From the NCBI GenBank assembly GCA_934437985.1, contig CAKSBI010000003.1:1-64000 (forward strand): 64,000 nucleotides of DNA, in the 5' to 3' direction. Below, piece by piece: positions 61,566 through 64,000 of this stretch (positions within the stretch are counted from its first letter, which is position 1; each line of letters opens with the position of its first letter). The position numbers and the translations under genes were made by a program. Source of the DNA: an uncultured Lachnospiraceae bacterium. GTDB taxonomy: Bacteria; Bacillota; Clostridia; Lachnospirales; Lachnospiraceae. The notes beneath the pieces are model-generated. The model worked only from the letters and a program-made list of their open reading frames with translations. It ran no database searches and was not told the DNA's origin.

Positions 61566-62749
61566 TATTCAATACCCAGCACTTCTTTTATAACCTTATG
61601 TGATGCATTGCCATCATCCCACGGATTATACATCCGTGCAAACGCATCATATCTGTCCACATATTCCTGTTCCCTGCATTGCTTAATATCTTCTATCAAT
61701 TCATCAGTTGTCGTTGATATCGGTCCCGGTGCTGAATTCTCAAAGTCAAAATAAAAGCCCCTGAGCTCATTCTTATAACGTTCCAGGTCATAGCAGTAAA
61801 AATACATTGGTTTTCCAAGCAGGCTGTAATCAAACATTACCGATGAATAATCTGTTACAAGCATATCTGATACAATATAAAGGCTGGCAATGTCAACGCT
61901 TTGGTCAAACATATATACAAACCCTTTATATGCAGACCAGTCTGTATTATCATTTACAAGGTAATGGTACTTAATTACCAGAACCATATCCCCTTCAAAT
62001 TCTTCCTTCAAACTGTCAATATCAAGGGCACTTGAAAATCTGTACCTGCCAATACCGGAAGCTTCATCATCACGCCATGTCGGTGCATACAGAATTATCT
62101 TTTTATCTGCCGGAAGTCCAAGCTGCTCTTTAATATTAATAATATTATACTGCGAATTACCTTCAAACAGTACATCATTTCTTGGATATCCGGTCTCCAA
62201 CATCTTACCACTGAATGCAAACGCCCGCCTGAAAACCTCTGATGAAAACGGATTCTGTGAAATCAGATAATCCCACGTTGCCGCATTGCGCCTGAACGAA
62301 TCATGATAAGAATCAATATCAGTCTCACCGGCCATAAACACATTATCCATATCAAGTCCAAGCTTCTTAAGCGGAGTTCCATGCCAGGTCTGAAGATAAA
62401 CTACCCTGTCTCTCTTTCGCAGGAATTCCGGTTGTCTTGCATCAAAAATCCAGAATTTTGCGGTTGCCATATAATACAGATATCTAATTCTTCCATATTT
62501 CACCTGTTTATTGCAGCCGTCGATATCGTAAGGTTCACTCTCGTAAAACCAGATACAGTCATACTTTTTATCTAAGCCTTCAGATACCATCCTCTCATAT
62601 ATTGCCCTGGGATTACCCGAATAACTCTTTCCAAGGCTTGATGAGAATACTATTCTTTTACCCCTTACCGGCAGTATACTGTTAAATACACGATACAGTG
62701 TAACAGCCATTGCCTTGGCTGCCTGCCTGGCACTCCTCATTATATTCAA
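61565..62749 (-). CDS. CDP-glycerol/ribitol phosphotransferase family protein (TagB/TagF-like), copy 2
   Basis: A 394-residue enzyme with LQTWHGTPLKKLGLDMDN, ETGYPRNDVLFE, IILYAPTWRDDEASG, VIKYHYLV and VTDYSSVMFDYSLLGKPMYFYCYDLE. It should add glycerol-phosphate or ribitol-phosphate units to a lipid-linked acceptor. Start is TTG at 62747-62749 with GGAGGAG 7 nt upstream; the first ATG (62740) is too far from that site. It overlaps the previous gene by 4 nt. Confidence 0.84.
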   Translation of the reverse strand: MNIMRSARQAAKAMAVTLYRVFNSILPVRGKRIVFSSSLGKSYSGNPRAIYERMVSEGLDKKYDCIWFYESEPYDIDGCNKQVKYGRIRYLYYMATAKFWIFDARQPEFLRKRDRVVYLQTWHGTPLKKLGLDMDNVFMAGETDIDSYHDSFRRNAATWDYLISQNPFSSEVFRRAFAFSGKMLETGYPRNDVLFEGNSQYNIINIKEQLGLPADKKIILYAPTWRDDEASGIGRYRFSSALDIDSLKEEFEGDMVLVIKYHYLVNDNTDWSAYKGFVYMFDQSVDIASLYIVSDMLVTDYSSVMFDYSLLGKPMYFYCYDLERYKNELRGFYFDFENSAPGPISTTTDELIEDIKQCREQEYVDRYDAFARMYNPWDDGNASHKVIKEVLGIE

Positions 62750-64000
62750 CGGGTTTCTCCTCCTCCAAATATGGTTTCGATAACCCTCTTTGCTGCATTT
62801 CCATCATCAACTGAACAGAACCTGTTATAAAAATTATTATAGCGGTCTGCATATTTTGCAGTTATCTGATCAATATTCTTTATGGAATCTATTAATTCCC
62901 TGTTAGTCCTTATAAGCGGTCCCGGAAGCTCGGTCTCCATATCAAGGTACATTCCCCTGAGCTCATCCTTATATGCATCAAAATCATATACAAAGAAAAG
63001 CATAGGTCTCTTAAGGTTTGCATAATCAAAAAATACAGACGAATAATCTGTGACACACATATCAGATATCAGATACAGTTCTGAAATATCTTCATATGTA
63101 CTGACATTGTATACAAAGCCCTCATACTTAGTCAGGTCAAGTCTGTCAGCAATATGATAGTGTGTCCTGAACAACAGTACATATTCATCAGACAGCTCTT
63201 CCTTTAACATATCTATATCAAGTGCAAGACTGAATTTGTATTTGCCAGGTCCGTAAAATGCATTATCACGGAATGTCGGCGCATACATAATTACTTTCTT
63301 ATCTTCAGGTATACCAAGCTTTGCCTTAACCGACCCTACTATCTCCCCTGCGTCAGGTGAATACAGGATATCATTTCTTGGATAGCCTGTCTCAATAATC
63401 TTTTCCCTGTCAACCTCAAACGCCCTCTCAAACACTTCCGTTGAAAAACGGTTAGCTGATACAAGATAATCCCATGCCCTTGAGTCACGGTAAAATGTCT
63501 CCTTATGGTCCTGACTAGCAGCATGTATGTCATCAAGGTCAAACGCAAGCTTCTTTAACGGTGTTCCATGCCAGGTTTCAAGGAATACCATGTCATCCTC
63601 TTTTTTAAACCATCCCGGCTGTCTGACATTGTATATATGATACTTTGCCCTTGCCGAATAATACACATGCTTTAAGCTGTGCCTTGCACAACGCTTAGGC
63701 CTGCCCTTCATATTATCTGATGGGTTATTAAGCACCCATATATACTTGTACTTGTCACCGAACCTTTCAAGCATATATTCATACAATACCTTAGGGCTGT
63801 CATTATAGCTCTTACCAAAAAAGCTCTCAAACACAACCCAGTTATTCTTCCTTGGAAGCTTCCTGAATACTGCACGGTCAAGAAAATGCCTCCACCTGGA
63901 CTTTTTGAATAATGACCCCTTTTTCTTATACATCTTCAGCACTTTTCCAACAAAACGCGCCATACGGTAATGCCTGCCGGCAATTGCCTTCAATATGACC
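62746..64000 (-). CDS. CDP-glycerol/ribitol phosphotransferase family protein (TagB/TagF-like), copy 1, 5' end outside the window
   Basis: At least 415 residues with LETWHGTPLKKLAFDLDD, ETGYPRNDILYS, VIMYAPTFRDNAFYG, LFRTHYHI and VTDYSSVFFDYANLKRPMLFF. It is close to copy 2 in sequence and size. A TTG lies at 63993, but the frame stays open to the window edge without a stop, so the true start is probably further upstream; N-terminal residues are basic (KMYKKKGSLFKKSRWRH), fitting contact with the membrane. The three tandem copies may act in turn as primase and polymerases. Confidence 0.82.
   Translation of the reverse strand, partial: VILKAIAGRHYRMARFVGKVLKMYKKKGSLFKKSRWRHFLDRAVFRKLPRKNNWVVFESFFGKSYNDSPKVLYEYMLERFGDKYKYIWVLNNPSDNMKGRPKRCARHSLKHVYYSARAKYHIYNVRQPGWFKKEDDMVFLETWHGTPLKKLAFDLDDIHAASQDHKETFYRDSRAWDYLVSANRFSTEVFERAFEVDREKIIETGYPRNDILYSPDAGEIVGSVKAKLGIPEDKKVIMYAPTFRDNAFYGPGKYKFSLALDIDMLKEELSDEYVLLFRTHYHIADRLDLTKYEGFVYNVSTYEDISELYLISDMCVTDYSSVFFDYANLKRPMLFFVYDFDAYKDELRGMYLDMETELPGPLIRTNRELIDSIKNIDQITAKYADRYNNFYNRFCSVDDGNAAKRVIETIFGGGETR

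Overview
This window looks like chromosome from a low-G+C Gram-positive anaerobe of the class Clostridia, most likely a Lachnospiraceae member near Lachnospira / Eubacterium eligens. That placement is an inference from gene content: a clostridial type IV pilus locus with a fused PilM-PilN protein, type III glutamine synthetase, electron-bifurcating Nfn, an Amt-PII fusion, a sigma-K-like factor, secreted Ig-like-domain proteins with Thr/Pro/Ala linkers, and consensus sigma-A-type promoters. I see no rRNA, tRNA, CRISPR array, prophage or complete insertion sequence. No stretch over 300 bases is without a gene; the longest gaps (about 240-300 nt) carry promoters, terminators or structured leaders and are described below. 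Many start codons are TTG or GTG, supported by Shine-Dalgarno sites.

Layout. (1) 1-13634, minus strand: a type IV pilus operon in the transcriptional order pilB, pilT, pilC, major pilin, pilD, pilMN, pilO, four minor prepilins resembling the GspI/K/H/J tip set, and a DUF5057-like secreted protein running off the left edge. (2) 13711-18877: a divergent chromate-type transporter, then pyrF, pyrC and asd. (3) 18934-26118: a FliB-like Cys-rich protein, a secreted esterase with Ig-like repeats, a sigma-K-like factor lacking a pro-sequence and driven by a sigma-A-type promoter, and a three-gene FHA / degenerate PP2C / Ser-Thr kinase operon. (4) 26175-51782: a large nitrogen and carbamoyl-phosphate region: arcC, carB, carA, gltD, gltB, pyrG, a PD-(D/E)XK-like protein, amt-PII fusion, purF, glnN (GSIII), a MATE exporter, gdhA and nfnBA. 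(5) 51881-54627: a HAD phosphatase and a divergent secreted carbohydrate-binding protein without a catalytic domain. (6) 54650-64000: a cell-surface glycan operon with three TagB/TagF-like polymerases, an LCP ligase, a PglF-like dehydratase, a DegT/PglE-like aminotransferase, a PglC-like phosphoglycosyl transferase and a small orphan ORF.

How the parts fit. Region 4 joins ammonium uptake (Amt-PII), assimilation (GdhA, GSIII, GOGAT), the NADPH supply it needs (Nfn), and the main glutamine-consuming amidotransferases (CarA, PyrG, PurF). Three of its transcription units (glnN, amt-PII, pyrG) have an intrinsic terminator directly between promoter and gene, which suggests attenuation control. Regions 1, 3, 5 and 6 are mostly about the cell surface: pili, secreted esterase and carbohydrate-binding protein, and a wall-anchored phosphopolymer probably started on a 4-amino-6-deoxy sugar. 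The most unusual items are the FHA/pseudophosphatase/kinase module next to the repurposed-looking sigma-K gene, the apparently permuted CBM9-like domain, the leader attenuators of the nitrogen genes, the Amt-PII fusion lacking the uridylylation tyrosine, and the pilus tip set with its DUF5057-like partner.
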